A DNA stretch of 64,000 bases from Zhengella sp020637775. GTDB lineage: Bacteria > Pseudomonadota > Alphaproteobacteria > Rhizobiales > Rhizobiaceae. This document shows positions 34,617 through 43,187 of the stretch, piece after piece. Under the pieces are notes generated by a model. That model did no database searches. It had not been told where the DNA came from and saw only the letters and a program-made list of their open reading frames with translations. Position 1 is the stretch's first letter, and each line of letters opens with the position of its first letter. The translations under genes and the position numbers were made by a program. Location: the NCBI RefSeq assembly GCF_041397485.1, contig NZ_JAWKWO010000004.1:186001-250000 (forward strand). Reading direction: 5' to 3'.

Positions 34617-35276
34617 TTGAGGCAAACCCGTGCCGCAACCTTTCTGGCCATGCTGCCGGCATTCCTGATCGCGGCCGCGCCGGCCCGTGCCCATCCGCAT
34701 GTCTGGGCGGAAGCCCGCCTCGACCTCGCCCTTGCAGGCGATCAGGTGACCGCCCTGCAGCACGTCTGGCGGTTTGACGACATCTTCTCCGCCACCGTGG
34801 TCATCGAATTCGACAAGAATGCCGACAACCGTCTGGATGAAGCCGAACTGGCCGAAATCGGCACGACGGTTCGCGAATCCATTGCCGATTATGATTATTT
34901 CCAGGTCGTGCAGGTGGACGGCAAGGACATTGCGACACAGGCGCCGGAGACGGTGATCGCCGATTATCAGGATGGCCGTCTGGTCATCCTCTTTGAATCC
35001 AGGATGAAACAGCCCCTGCCGCTGTCCGGCACGCTCACGTTCGCGGTCTATGACCCGACATTCTACACCGCCATCGACTTCATGGAAGACAGCGACATGG
35101 TGAGCGAGGGCCTGCCCGGCGCCTGCACACGCGAAGTGATTCGTCCGGACCCGGACGAAATCCTGGCGCAGAACAGCGAAAACCTCACCGAAGCGTTCTA
35201 CGAGACCACCGACATGACGCAGTTGACCGGCATATTCGCCACCCGCCTGCAATTGACCTGCGGGCAGGGCGAATGA
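34617..35276 (+). CDS. DUF1007 periplasmic protein paired with metal transporter
   Basis: 219-aa secreted protein of the DUF1007 family. Signal peptide about residues 1-25, with mature N-terminus AHPHVW typical of the family. An EF-hand-like stretch (DKNADNRLDEAE) lies near residues 75-86. TTG 34617 is used, with GGAG 9 bp upstream; no ATG fits the signal peptide. The stop overlaps the NicO transporter start (ATGA). Probably helps metal transfer or export; exact role unknown. Confidence 0.85.
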   Translation: MRQTRAATFLAMLPAFLIAAAPARAHPHVWAEARLDLALAGDQVTALQHVWRFDDIFSATVVIEFDKNADNRLDEAELAEIGTTVRESIADYDYFQVVQVDGKDIATQAPETVIADYQDGRLVILFESRMKQPLPLSGTLTFAVYDPTFYTAIDFMEDSDMVSEGLPGACTREVIRPDPDEILAQNSENLTEAFYETTDMTQLTGIFATRLQLTCGQGE

Positions 35277-36331
35277 AGGCGATCCGCACCGCCTGCATCG
35301 CCGCCGCCTTGTCGGGGGCTGCCATCGCTTCCGCCCATGCACAGAGTTCGCTCGGCATCGGGACGGCCGAGCAGGCGCTGCCGCCAAGCGGCCTGTTCCC
35401 CACGCTCATGCACTGGATCAACACCCAGCAGCAGGATTTCTACCGCGCGCTCACCGGCGCGCTGCGCACCATGCGCTCCGACCCGTCCGCCGCATGGCTT
35501 CTGGTCGGCCTTTCCTTCGCATACGGCGTCTTTCATGCTGCCGGTCCGGGCCACGGCAAGGCGGTCATCTCGTCCTACATGCTGGCCAATGAGGTGGCGC
35601 TGAAGCGCGGTGTTGCGCTGTCCTTCCTCTCGGCCATGGCTCAAGCGGTCACCGCCATCATTGTCATCGGCATCGTCTTCCTGTTCCTGCGCGGCACCGG
35701 CATCCGCCAGACCGACGCGGTCTGGTCGATGGAAGTGGCGAGCTATGCGCTGGTCGCCGGCTTCGGCGCATGGCTCCTGTTGCGCAAGCTGCGCGGCCTG
35801 ATCCCGGCCCCGGCACCCGCCCTTGCCGCCGCCGGGCCTGGTCATCACCATCATCACGACCACGGGCCGGCCTGCGACCACGATCACCATCACAACCATC
35901 AACATGGCCACCGTCATGCTCACCATGGCCACCACGACCATGCACCCGGCGAGGTCTGCTCCTCCTGCGGCCACGCCCACATGCCGGACCCGAAACTGCT
36001 TTCCGCGGGGCGGTTCGGCCTGACGGAAGCCCGCGCCGCCGTGCTCGCCGTCGGCCTGCGCCCCTGTTCCGGCGCGCTTATCGTACTGACCTTCGCCTTC
36101 CTGAACGGTCTGTGGTGGGCAGGCATCGCCTCGGCCTTCGCCATGGCCATCGGCACGGCCATCACGGTCTCGGCACTGGCAACGCTGGCCGTGACCGCGA
36201 AAAACGCCGCGGTGCGCCTGTCAGGCGGCGGCCGTCTTGGCGCCGTCATTCATCATGGCGTGGAAATCGGCGGCGCGCTTCTGGTCCTGCTGCTGGGCCT
36301 TCTGCTTCTCACTGCGTCGCTGTCGGCTTGA
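35273..36331 (+). CDS. NicO-family nickel/cobalt (or zinc) transporter
   Basis: 352-aa inner-membrane protein with a signal-like N-terminus and about six membrane segments. The signature HAAGPGHGK lies near residue 90, and GLRPCSGALIVL marks the second half. A cytoplasmic or periplasmic loop near 185-230 is extremely His-rich (more than 20 His) and ends in CSSCGHAH, a likely metal-buffering segment. Resembles RcnA/NicO efflux permeases; the DUF1007 pair also occurs in zinc-handling loci, so the metal is open. I found no Zur-like palindrome upstream. Confidence 0.88.
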   Translation: MKAIRTACIAAALSGAAIASAHAQSSLGIGTAEQALPPSGLFPTLMHWINTQQQDFYRALTGALRTMRSDPSAAWLLVGLSFAYGVFHAAGPGHGKAVISSYMLANEVALKRGVALSFLSAMAQAVTAIIVIGIVFLFLRGTGIRQTDAVWSMEVASYALVAGFGAWLLLRKLRGLIPAPAPALAAAGPGHHHHHDHGPACDHDHHHNHQHGHRHAHHGHHDHAPGEVCSSCGHAHMPDPKLLSAGRFGLTEARAAVLAVGLRPCSGALIVLTFAFLNGLWWAGIASAFAMAIGTAITVSALATLAVTAKNAAVRLSGGGRLGAVIHHGVEIGGALLVLLLGLLLLTASLSA

Positions 36332-36541
36332 TCAGCCCTCGCCGTCGCGCTTGCGCTGGGCGCGGGCGCGCAGCCAGAACACGCCGAAGAATGCCAGCAC
36401 GAAGAGAATGGCGAAAATGCCCGCCACCACCGGCGACCGCTGGCCGATCCACAGCATGATGTTCGGCATGAAATTGGCGACCAGTCCGAATCCCAAAAGG
36501 ATGACGAGCGCGGCGACGGCCGGTTTCCAGCTTTCCTTCAT
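36332..36541 (-). CDS. Small two-span membrane protein
   Basis: 69 aa with two hydrophobic helices (about residues 8-30 and 37-57) and a basic, charged C-terminus (RARAQRKRDGEG). No family recognised. Its ATG overlaps the stop of the upstream acetyltransferase gene by 4 bp (ATGA), and its own stop directly abuts the convergent NicO stop, so it is probably a real, coupled gene. Confidence 0.75.
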   Translation of the reverse strand: MKESWKPAVAALVILLGFGLVANFMPNIMLWIGQRSPVVAGIFAILFVLAFFGVFWLRARAQRKRDGEG

Positions 36542-37239
36542 GCCCCGGCCTTTCCCTTGCCTTCCGTCATGGCGCGCAACTCTTCCAGCCGCGCCTTCTG
36601 CCGGCCCTCACTATCGAAATTGCCGGGCGAAAGCCAGCGCTGGAATGCCGCACGGATGGCGGGCCAGTCGCGGTCGAGCATCGCATACCACGCGGTGTCG
36701 CGATTCCGGCCCTTGACCACCATGTGCTGGCGGAAGACGCCTTCGAAGGTGAAGCCGAACCGCTGCGCCGCGCGGTGCGACGGCACGTTCAGGTCGTTCA
36801 GTTTCCACTCGAAGCGGCGGTATCCCAGGTCGTCGAACACATGGGCCGCATGCAGGAAGAAGGCTTCGGTGGAAAGGGCCGAACGCTGCATGGCCGGTCC
36901 CCAGTGGATGTCGCCGGTCTCGATGACGCCATTGGCCGTGTCGATCCGCATCAGGCTCTGACGGCCCACGGCCCTGCCGCTCGCCTTGTCGATCACTGCC
37001 GCGTAAACCGAATCGGGATGATGCTCCGCCCAGTCCAGCCAGATCCGGAAATCGGCGCGGCTCTTCGGCATTTCCGTTCCAAGCCAGGTGAACCGCGCCT
37101 GCGCATCGCCCTCGGTCGCCGCCACGAAAAGATCATCGCCATGGCGCGCGGCCGAAAGCGGCTCCAGACGCACAAGGCGCCCTTCGAGTGCGCGCCGTTC
37201 GGGCCGCGGTCGCTGCGTCCACTGGCTCAGATCGTTCAT
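36538..37239 (-). CDS. GNAT-family acetyltransferase (RimJ/RimL-like)
   Basis: 233-aa acetyltransferase of the Acetyltransf_3 group. The pattern IHWGPAMQRSALSTEAFFL, then RRFEWKLNDLNVPSHRAAQRFGFTFEGVFRQ, is the usual RimJ/RimL and YjdJ-like signature with the acetyl-CoA pocket. Substrate unknown: N-terminal protein acetylation or a small molecule. ATG 37239; frames further upstream have no family similarity. Coupled to the small membrane protein downstream. Confidence 0.88.
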   Translation of the reverse strand: MNDLSQWTQRPRPERRALEGRLVRLEPLSAARHGDDLFVAATEGDAQARFTWLGTEMPKSRADFRIWLDWAEHHPDSVYAAVIDKASGRAVGRQSLMRIDTANGVIETGDIHWGPAMQRSALSTEAFFLHAAHVFDDLGYRRFEWKLNDLNVPSHRAAQRFGFTFEGVFRQHMVVKGRNRDTAWYAMLDRDWPAIRAAFQRWLSPGNFDSEGRQKARLEELRAMTEGKGKAGA

Positions 37240-37319
37240 CGCGCGGCCTTTCTTCCGGTTGACAAGACATGCAGGCGACCTCCAATACGGCAAAACGCAT
37301 TCCGGGGAAACGCACCGAC

Positions 37320-38498
37320 ATGAAAACGATTGCCGCCTTCGACCGCATCGGCGAGGAAAACGCCTTTGCCGTGCTGGCCCGAGCCACCGAGCTTTCCGCA
37401 CAGGGCAAGGACATCATCAATCTCGGCATCGGCCAGCCGGATTTCCAGACGCCGCAGCATATCGTCGAGGCCGCGATCAAGGCACTGCGCGATGGCCATC
37501 ATGGCTACACGCCTGCCACCGGCCTTCTTCAGACGCGCGAGGCGGTCGTCCGCCGGACGCTGACCACCACGGGCATCGAAGTCTCGCCTGACAGCGTCAT
37601 GATCATGCCGGGCGGCAAGCCCACCATGTTCGCCGCCATCATGATGTTCGGCGAGCCGGGCGCGCAAATCCTATATCCCGATCCGGGCTTCCCCATCTAC
37701 CGCTCCATGATCGAGTTCACCGGTGCCACGCCGGTTCCCATCCCGGTACGCGAGGAAAAGGCCTTCGCGTTCTCCGCCGACGAGGTTCTGGCGCTGATCA
37801 CACCGCAAACCCGGCTTCTGATTCTCAATTCCCCGGCCAATCCCACCGGCGGCGTCACACCGCGCGCCGAGATCGCCAAACTGGTCAAGGGCCTTGAGAA
37901 CCACCCCGAAGTGGCGATCCTTTCCGACGAGATCTACGACGTCATGACCTATGACGGCGAGGAACACACCTCGCTGCTGCAATTCCCGGAAATCCGCGAC
38001 CGCCTCATCGTGCTCAATGGCTGGTCCAAGACCTGGGCCATGACAGGCTGGCGCATGGGCTGGTCGATCTGGCCGGAGACGCTCTATCCGATGGTGCGCA
38101 AGCTGGCGGTCAATTGCTGGTCCTGCGTCAACGCGCCCAGCCAGTTCGCGGGCATTGCCGCCATCGACGGTCCGCAGGACGATGTGGAAAAGATGATGCG
38201 CGCCTTCGACAACCGCCGCAAGATCGTCACCGAGGGCATGAACACCCTGCCCGGCATTTCCTGCGCCACCCCCAAGGGCGCCTTTTACGCCTTCCCCAAT
38301 ATCAGCCAGACCGGCTGGAAGGCCAAGAAACTGGCTTCCGCCCTGCTGGAGGAAGCCGGCGTCGCGCTGATCGGCGGGCCGGATTTCGGCGTGCTCGGCG
38401 AAGGCTACATCCGCCTGTCCTACGCCAATTCCGAGGAAAACATCCTGCGCGCCATCGAGCGTATGGAAACCTTCCTGAACGAAACGGCACCCGCCTGA
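37320..38498 (+). CDS. Class I/II PLP-dependent aminotransferase (aspartate/alanine type)
   Basis: 392-aa fold type I aminotransferase. INLGIGQPDF at the N-terminus, NSPANPTGG, DEIYDVMTYDG and the PLP Lys in NGWSKTWAMTGWRMGW (near residue 245) are canonical for the aspartate aminotransferase Ib/alanine group. Substrate not certain. ATG 37320 has GGGGAAA upstream; an in-frame ATG at 37269 would add 17 residues. Convergent with the SLC13-type transporter gene, the stops being directly adjacent. Confidence 0.9.
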   Translation: MKTIAAFDRIGEENAFAVLARATELSAQGKDIINLGIGQPDFQTPQHIVEAAIKALRDGHHGYTPATGLLQTREAVVRRTLTTTGIEVSPDSVMIMPGGKPTMFAAIMMFGEPGAQILYPDPGFPIYRSMIEFTGATPVPIPVREEKAFAFSADEVLALITPQTRLLILNSPANPTGGVTPRAEIAKLVKGLENHPEVAILSDEIYDVMTYDGEEHTSLLQFPEIRDRLIVLNGWSKTWAMTGWRMGWSIWPETLYPMVRKLAVNCWSCVNAPSQFAGIAAIDGPQDDVEKMMRAFDNRRKIVTEGMNTLPGISCATPKGAFYAFPNISQTGWKAKKLASALLEEAGVALIGGPDFGVLGEGYIRLSYANSEENILRAIERMETFLNETAPA

Positions 38499-40280
38499 TC
38501 AGACGAAGAAGACCCAGATCGCCGCGCTCGCCGCAATGCCGACGAGAATGTTCATCGGCACGCCGATCTTCAGGAAATCGGTGAAGCGGTAGTCGGCAGC
38601 GCCATAGACGAGCGTGTTGGTCTGGTAGCCGATGGGCGTGGCAAACGAAGCACTGGCCCCGAACATGACCGCCACGACGAGCGCGCGCGCGTCGATCCCA
38701 AGCGGTTCGGCAAGCCCGATCACGACGGGCGTCAGGACCACGGCCACGGCATTGTTGGTGACGAGTTCGGTCAGCAGCGAGGCCAGCAGGTAGACCGCCA
38801 GCAGCGCCAGGAAACCGGGCAGAAGCGTCAGGAACGGCGACAGGCTGGCAACCACCAGTTCCACCGCACCGCTGTCCTGCAGCCCCCGCCCGATGATCAG
38901 CATGGCGAAGATCAGTACCAGGATGGACCCGTCGAGCGAATTCCAGGCCTCGTCGGCGTCGATGCAGCGCAGAACCAGGATCGCGCTGACCGCCGTCAGC
39001 GCCAGGATGCCGATCGGCAGCACGCCCAATGCCGCCAGGACGACGACTCCGGCCAGCGCGGCAAGCGCGATGGGCGCCTTGGCGCGGCGAAAGGCCCGGC
39101 CGGAGGCGCGCGAAATCGACACGATATTGGTTTCGCGGTCCAGTTCCTCGAAGGCGCCGGGTGGCCCCGACAGAATCAGCTTGTCGGCCGGACGCAGCGT
39201 CACGACGCCCAGTTCCGGTCCCGGAATGTGGTTGTGCCGGTGCGCACCGAGCACCTGCAGCCCGAACCGGCGGCCCAGCGACATCGAGGCGAGCGCCCGC
39301 CCGCTCGTCCACTTGCGCGGCGTGACCACAGCCTCGACGATGACATTGCTGCCTTCCTCCGCCGTCAGGCGCGCCGTGCCGCGCAAGCCCACCTTGAGCG
39401 AATCGTGGCTGGCCAGTGTCAGCAGTTCCGATGTCGGTGCGCGCAGGATCAGCCGGTCCCCTTTCTGCACCTCGAAATCGTCGAGATCCCTGCGCACGGT
39501 TTCCGATCCGCGCTGGATGCCGGAAATGATGACGCCCGGCGCCTTGAAAAGGCCGATGTCGCCCAGCCTGCGACCATCCAGGTTGTCGCCCACGATGCGC
39601 GCCTCCGACAGGTACTCTGTCTCGCCCAGGAGCATGTCCTCGCTCGCCGCGCCGCGATCGGGCAGCAGGCTGCGGCCAAGCAGCAACATGACCGAAAGCC
39701 CGCACAGCGCCGCCACGATGCCCACGGGCGTGATCTCGAACAGCGTGAACGGCTCCAGCCCGCGCTCGCGCGCCACGCCATCCACCAGCAGGTTGGTGGA
39801 CGTGCCGATCAGCGTGCAGGCGCCCCCGAGCACGCCGGCATAGGACAACGGGATGAGCAGGCGCGTTGGCGCCAGGCCCAGCGCATGGGCCAGCCGGATG
39901 ACGACCGGAATGAGCACCAGCACGATCGGCGTGTTGTTGACGAAGGCCGAGGCCACGAGCGTGACGAGAACGAATCCGGCAAGGGCCGTGCGCGGACTCG
40001 TGGTGGCCCTCTCGACCACCAGTCCGGCCAGCGCGTCGAGCACGCCTGTCCGCACCAGCGCACCCGAAAGGATGAACATCGCGCCGATGGTGATCGGCGC
40101 GGGATTGGAAAAGACATCCATCGCGTCGCCCGGCGCGACAAATCCGAGCAGGATGAACAGGCTGGCAAAGCCGGCCGCCGTAACTTCCGGGGGATAGATC
40201 TCGCTCATGAAGAGCGCGAACATGAGCAGAAGGAGCGCCAGGGCGATCCAGGCCTGGTAGTCGCTGAGGATTGCGGCCAA
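38499..40280 (-). CDS. SLC13/DASS-family anion transporter with TrkA-C domains
   Basis: 593-aa membrane transporter. Two blocks of hydrophobic helices flank a soluble central part (about residues 210-380) with two RCK/TrkA-C-like domains (VGDNLDGRRLGDIGL and FGLQVLGAHRHN). The NNTPIVLVLIPVV and TNNAVAVVLTPVVIG segments are the paired SNT-like motifs of the DASS family. Such proteins carry sulfate, dicarboxylates or other anions with Na+. TTG 40280 is favoured by AAGAGGG upstream and family length; the ligand is unknown. Confidence 0.85.
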   Translation of the reverse strand: MAAILSDYQAWIALALLLLMFALFMSEIYPPEVTAAGFASLFILLGFVAPGDAMDVFSNPAPITIGAMFILSGALVRTGVLDALAGLVVERATTSPRTALAGFVLVTLVASAFVNNTPIVLVLIPVVIRLAHALGLAPTRLLIPLSYAGVLGGACTLIGTSTNLLVDGVARERGLEPFTLFEITPVGIVAALCGLSVMLLLGRSLLPDRGAASEDMLLGETEYLSEARIVGDNLDGRRLGDIGLFKAPGVIISGIQRGSETVRRDLDDFEVQKGDRLILRAPTSELLTLASHDSLKVGLRGTARLTAEEGSNVIVEAVVTPRKWTSGRALASMSLGRRFGLQVLGAHRHNHIPGPELGVVTLRPADKLILSGPPGAFEELDRETNIVSISRASGRAFRRAKAPIALAALAGVVVLAALGVLPIGILALTAVSAILVLRCIDADEAWNSLDGSILVLIFAMLIIGRGLQDSGAVELVVASLSPFLTLLPGFLALLAVYLLASLLTELVTNNAVAVVLTPVVIGLAEPLGIDARALVVAVMFGASASFATPIGYQTNTLVYGAADYRFTDFLKIGVPMNILVGIAASAAIWVFFV

Positions 40281-40376
40281 GCGAGTTCCCTCTTCATTGC
40301 GGTGAACATGCGAACGCTTTGGAACCGGGACCGGTTCCATGGCCGAGATTACAGAAAATGAGCGGAATCAAAAACA

Positions 40377-40400
40377 GGGCGATCCGGTGAAGGATCGCCC
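40377..40400 (-). terminator. Hairpin with U-run upstream of the SLC13-type gene (attenuator or sRNA terminator)
   Basis: 9-bp perfect stem GGGCGATCC / GGATCGCCC with a 6-nt loop, followed on the minus strand by TGTTTTTG. It lies 97 bp before the transporter start, so it would stop read-through into that gene. Confidence 0.55.
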
Positions 40401-40601
40401 CGAGGCGGAACCGTGCTTGGGAGGAGGAGAGCCGGTTCGTCTATGCATTAAAATGATACACGAAAATGAACAAATGGTTAATACTTGTGAAGCCATTGAA
40501 ATATAGCCGGTTTATGACTTGCGCTAGGCTGCTTGTCACTTGCGCGAAGGCAAGTTGATTCGGATCAAGGCGGGCGGGAATCAAGCAGGTTACAAGACAA
40601 A

Positions 40602-40632
40602 GCGGGCCAGCCGGGGAAACCGGCCAGCCCGC
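40602..40632 (-). terminator. Second hairpin with U-rich tail on the minus strand
   Basis: 13-bp arms GCGGGCCAGCCGG / CCGGCCAGCCCGC with one internal CA/CA mismatch and a GGAAA loop; minus-strand tail TTTGTCTTG. No minus-strand gene precedes it. Confidence 0.45.
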
Positions 40633-40688
40633 CAGTGACGTCAAGTGAAGGTATCGGCTTCGCGATGGAAACCGTACCACCGCCCCCG

Positions 40689-40739
40689 GTCTTGACATTG
40701 TCAAGATCGTTCTACACGTCATCTTTACGATGTCAAGAC
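40689..40739. promoter_or_regulatory. TetR operator candidate: repeated TGTCAAG half-sites
   Basis: A perfect palindrome CTTGACA-T-TGTCAAG (40691-40705) plus a third half-site TGTCAAGAC (40731-40739), which pairs with GTCTTGACA at 40689-40697. It lies about 90-135 bp upstream of the tetR ATG, suggesting autoregulation. Confidence 0.5.
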
Positions 40740-40826
40740 GAAACTTTGCTTGGCCGTGGATCTTGTGCTAACGATAGCGGTACCGGGGGTGGTCAAGTGT
40801 CGCAGGCATCGGCCTTGCCAGAAAAC

Positions 40827-41471
40827 ATGAATTCGATGACGGACACCGATTCAGGCGGACCGGCCCGGCAGGCATACCATCATGGGGATTTGCGCAGCGC
40901 GCTTCTGGAAGCCGCCGAGCAGGAACTTGCCGCCAAGGGCGTAGAACGTTTTTCCATGCGCGGTGTCGCAAAGCGCGCCGGCGTGAGCCACGCCGCACCG
41001 GCGCACCACTTCAAGGATGTCAACGGGCTGCTGACCGCACTGGCGGCACTCGGCTTCCGCAAGCTCGTCGAGCGCCAGAAGGTCTTCATGGCCGATGCCA
41101 AGCCCGCCGCCTGGAACCAGTTGATGGCCTCAGGTCTTGGCTATGTCGTCTTCGCACTGGAGAACCCGCCGGTCTTCCGGCTGATGTTTTCCTCTGACCG
41201 CCCCGATCTCGAAAATCCCGAGCTCAAGGAAGCGGTTGACCTGTCCTATGCGGTGATGGTCGATCAGTTGCGCATCCTGCACGGTGCGGGGCCGGACGAG
41301 AACCCGGCTGTCGGCATCGACATGGCTGCCGCCTGGGCGGTTGTTCACGGACTGGCCGACATTCTCGCTTCCAACCGCCTGCCGCAGATTTCCGACCTGC
41401 CCCCGCCGGCCCGCGACATGGCCATCATGGCCATTATCGGGCGCGCCATGCCCGAATTGTCCAAGCGTTAG
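40827..41471 (+). CDS. TetR-family transcriptional regulator
   Basis: 214-aa TetR regulator. The helix-turn-helix runs from HHGDLRSALLEAAEQELAAK through FSMRGVAKRAGVSHAAPAHHFKD, and the C-terminal half is the WHG-type ligand domain (VFRLMFSSDRPD, AAAWAVVHGLADI). Ligand unknown. ATG 40827 chosen; GTG 40797 is an alternative ten codons upstream. TGTCAAG half-sites sit in its promoter region. Convergent with the TRAP operon end. Confidence 0.88.
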   Translation: MNSMTDTDSGGPARQAYHHGDLRSALLEAAEQELAAKGVERFSMRGVAKRAGVSHAAPAHHFKDVNGLLTALAALGFRKLVERQKVFMADAKPAAWNQLMASGLGYVVFALENPPVFRLMFSSDRPDLENPELKEAVDLSYAVMVDQLRILHGAGPDENPAVGIDMAAAWAVVHGLADILASNRLPQISDLPPPARDMAIMAIIGRAMPELSKR

Positions 41472-41504
41472 AACGAATTTTCGGGCGGAGCGAACAGCTC
41501 TGGA

Positions 41505-41536
41505 CGAAAACGGCCGGGGCATCGCTGCCCCGGCCG
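41505..41536 (-). terminator. Terminator of the TRAP operon
   Basis: 10-bp perfect stem CGGCCGGGGC / GCCCCGGCCG with a 6-nt loop, followed on the minus strand by TTTTCG, 25 bp past the dctM stop. Confidence 0.8.
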
Positions 41537-41561
41537 CGTCCGCGACGCCGGCCCCCGCCGG

Positions 41562-43181
41562 TCAGCGCGTCACGATTTCCGGCCCCATCAGCGCATAGGG
41601 CAGCCAGGTCGAGATCACGGGCACATAGGTCACCAGGATCAGGAAGGCGAACAGCACGGCCACGAAAGGCAGCGCCGCGCGCACGACCTGGATCAGGCTC
41701 ATGCCCGTAATGCCGGACGTGACGAACAGGTTCAGGCCGATCGGCGGCGTGATCATGCCGATTTCCATGTTCACCACCATGATGATGCCCAGATGCACCG
41801 GATCGACCCCAAGTTCCATGGCGATGGGAAAGACCACCGGCGCCACGATCAGCAGCAGGCCCGACGGCTCCATGAACTGCCCGCCGAGCAGCAGCAGCAG
41901 ATTCACCGCGATCAGGAAGGTGAACCAGTTGAAGCCATATCCCACCATCAGGTCGGTGATTGCGTCGGGAATGCGCTCCGATGTCAGCACATGGGCAAAC
42001 AGCAGCGCATTGACGATGATGAACATCAGCATCAGCGTGGTCTTTGCCGCATCCACCATCACCTTGCGCGTGTCGTCATGCAGCATGCCGCCGAAGAACC
42101 GGCTGCCGATCTGCGCCAGGTTGCGCGCCCAGATGGAAAGGCCCGAGCCGAGCATGGCCAGGATCGCGGCCGGATTGGCCGTTCCGCCGCGCCACACCGC
42201 ATAGGCCACCATGATGACCAGCGCGATGATCGAGCCCCACAACAGGCGGTCGCCCGGCGTCACCGTCTCCGAATCAGCCGTGGCAAAGAAGGACAGGATC
42301 ATCCAGACGAAGAGGAAGGACACGGCATAGACGGAGGACTTGAAACCGGTGACGGCGCGCCGGCTGTCCGTTTCCCGGATCCAGGGCACGTCCTTCAGCG
42401 GCCCCATGTCGCGATAGACGAAAATGGCGATGAAGAAGGAGTAGACTGCCGCCACCGCGGCCGCTTCCGTCGGCGTGAACACGCCGCCATAGATGCCGCC
42501 GATGATGATGACGATCAGGAACAGGCCGAAACCGGCCTCCTTGCCGCCCTGAAGGATCTCGTCGATCCCCCGCCAGGGCTCCGCCGGCAGGCCCTTGCGG
42601 CGCGCCATGATGTAGATGGCGATCATCAGCATCAGCCCGGCGATCAGGCCCGGCACCACGCCGGCCAGGAACATGCGCCCGACCGAAACGTCGGTCGCGG
42701 CCGAATAAACCACCATGACGATGGAAGGCGGAATGAGAATGCCCAGCGTTCCGGCATTGGCAATGATGCCGGCGGCGAATTCCTTCGTGTAGCCCACCTG
42801 CCTCATGCCGGCGATGGCGATGGTGCCGATGGCCACCACCGTGGCCGGTGAAGACCCGGAAAGCGCGGCGAAAAGCATGCAGGCCAGGACCGAGGCCATG
42901 GCCAGGCCGCCGCGGAAATGCCCCACCGTGGCAATGGCGAAGCGGATGATCCGCTTGGCGACCCCGCCCGTCGACATGAAGGCCGAGGCAAGGATGAAGA
43001 AGGGAATGGCCAGCAGGGTATAGTTCTGCGACGCCGTGAAGAGTTGCAGCGCCACCGAGGACATCGAATCCTCTGAAAACAGCGCGATGATGAGGATGGA
43101 CGACAGGCCGAGCGAAACGGCCACCGGCACGCCGAGAAACAGGAGGCCCAGGACGAGCACGAAGAGAATGATGGTTTCCAT
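41562..43181 (-). CDS. dctM: TRAP transporter large permease (DctM type) with central insertion
   Basis: 539-aa membrane protein, the ion-coupled transport subunit of a tripartite ATP-independent transporter. Helical segments and the motifs SGSSPATVVAIGTI, GILIPPSIVMVVY and GMITPPIGLNLFV are typical of DctM. The family is usually about 425 residues; here some 110 extra residues (about 255-365) lie between the halves and include two further hydrophobic helices. Six bases separate it from dctQ upstream. Confidence 0.92.
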   Translation of the reverse strand: METIILFVLVLGLLFLGVPVAVSLGLSSILIIALFSEDSMSSVALQLFTASQNYTLLAIPFFILASAFMSTGGVAKRIIRFAIATVGHFRGGLAMASVLACMLFAALSGSSPATVVAIGTIAIAGMRQVGYTKEFAAGIIANAGTLGILIPPSIVMVVYSAATDVSVGRMFLAGVVPGLIAGLMLMIAIYIMARRKGLPAEPWRGIDEILQGGKEAGFGLFLIVIIIGGIYGGVFTPTEAAAVAAVYSFFIAIFVYRDMGPLKDVPWIRETDSRRAVTGFKSSVYAVSFLFVWMILSFFATADSETVTPGDRLLWGSIIALVIMVAYAVWRGGTANPAAILAMLGSGLSIWARNLAQIGSRFFGGMLHDDTRKVMVDAAKTTLMLMFIIVNALLFAHVLTSERIPDAITDLMVGYGFNWFTFLIAVNLLLLLGGQFMEPSGLLLIVAPVVFPIAMELGVDPVHLGIIMVVNMEIGMITPPIGLNLFVTSGITGMSLIQVVRAALPFVAVLFAFLILVTYVPVISTWLPYALMGPEIVTR

Positions 43182-43187
43182 GATGCG

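Larger units (their letters stand above)
40281..40826. other. 546-bp intergenic region between SLC13-type transporter and tetR
   Basis: No credible gene. It contains the palindrome GGAACCG-GGAC-CGGTTCC (40321-40338), two strong hairpins followed by U-runs on the minus strand (40377-40400 and 40602-40632), an AT-rich stretch (40440-40520), and TGTCAAG half-sites near the tetR promoter (40689-40739). Confidence 0.7.

Noticed and set aside
35860..35945. Repeat or CRISPR-like array in the CAC/CAT-rich stretch
   Set aside because: It is the His-codon tract of the NicO gene, in frame and without spacers.
40441..40722. 93-codon minus-strand ORF upstream of the SLC13-type gene
   Set aside because: It crosses both the palindromic operator region and a terminator hairpin and has no ribosome site or coding character.
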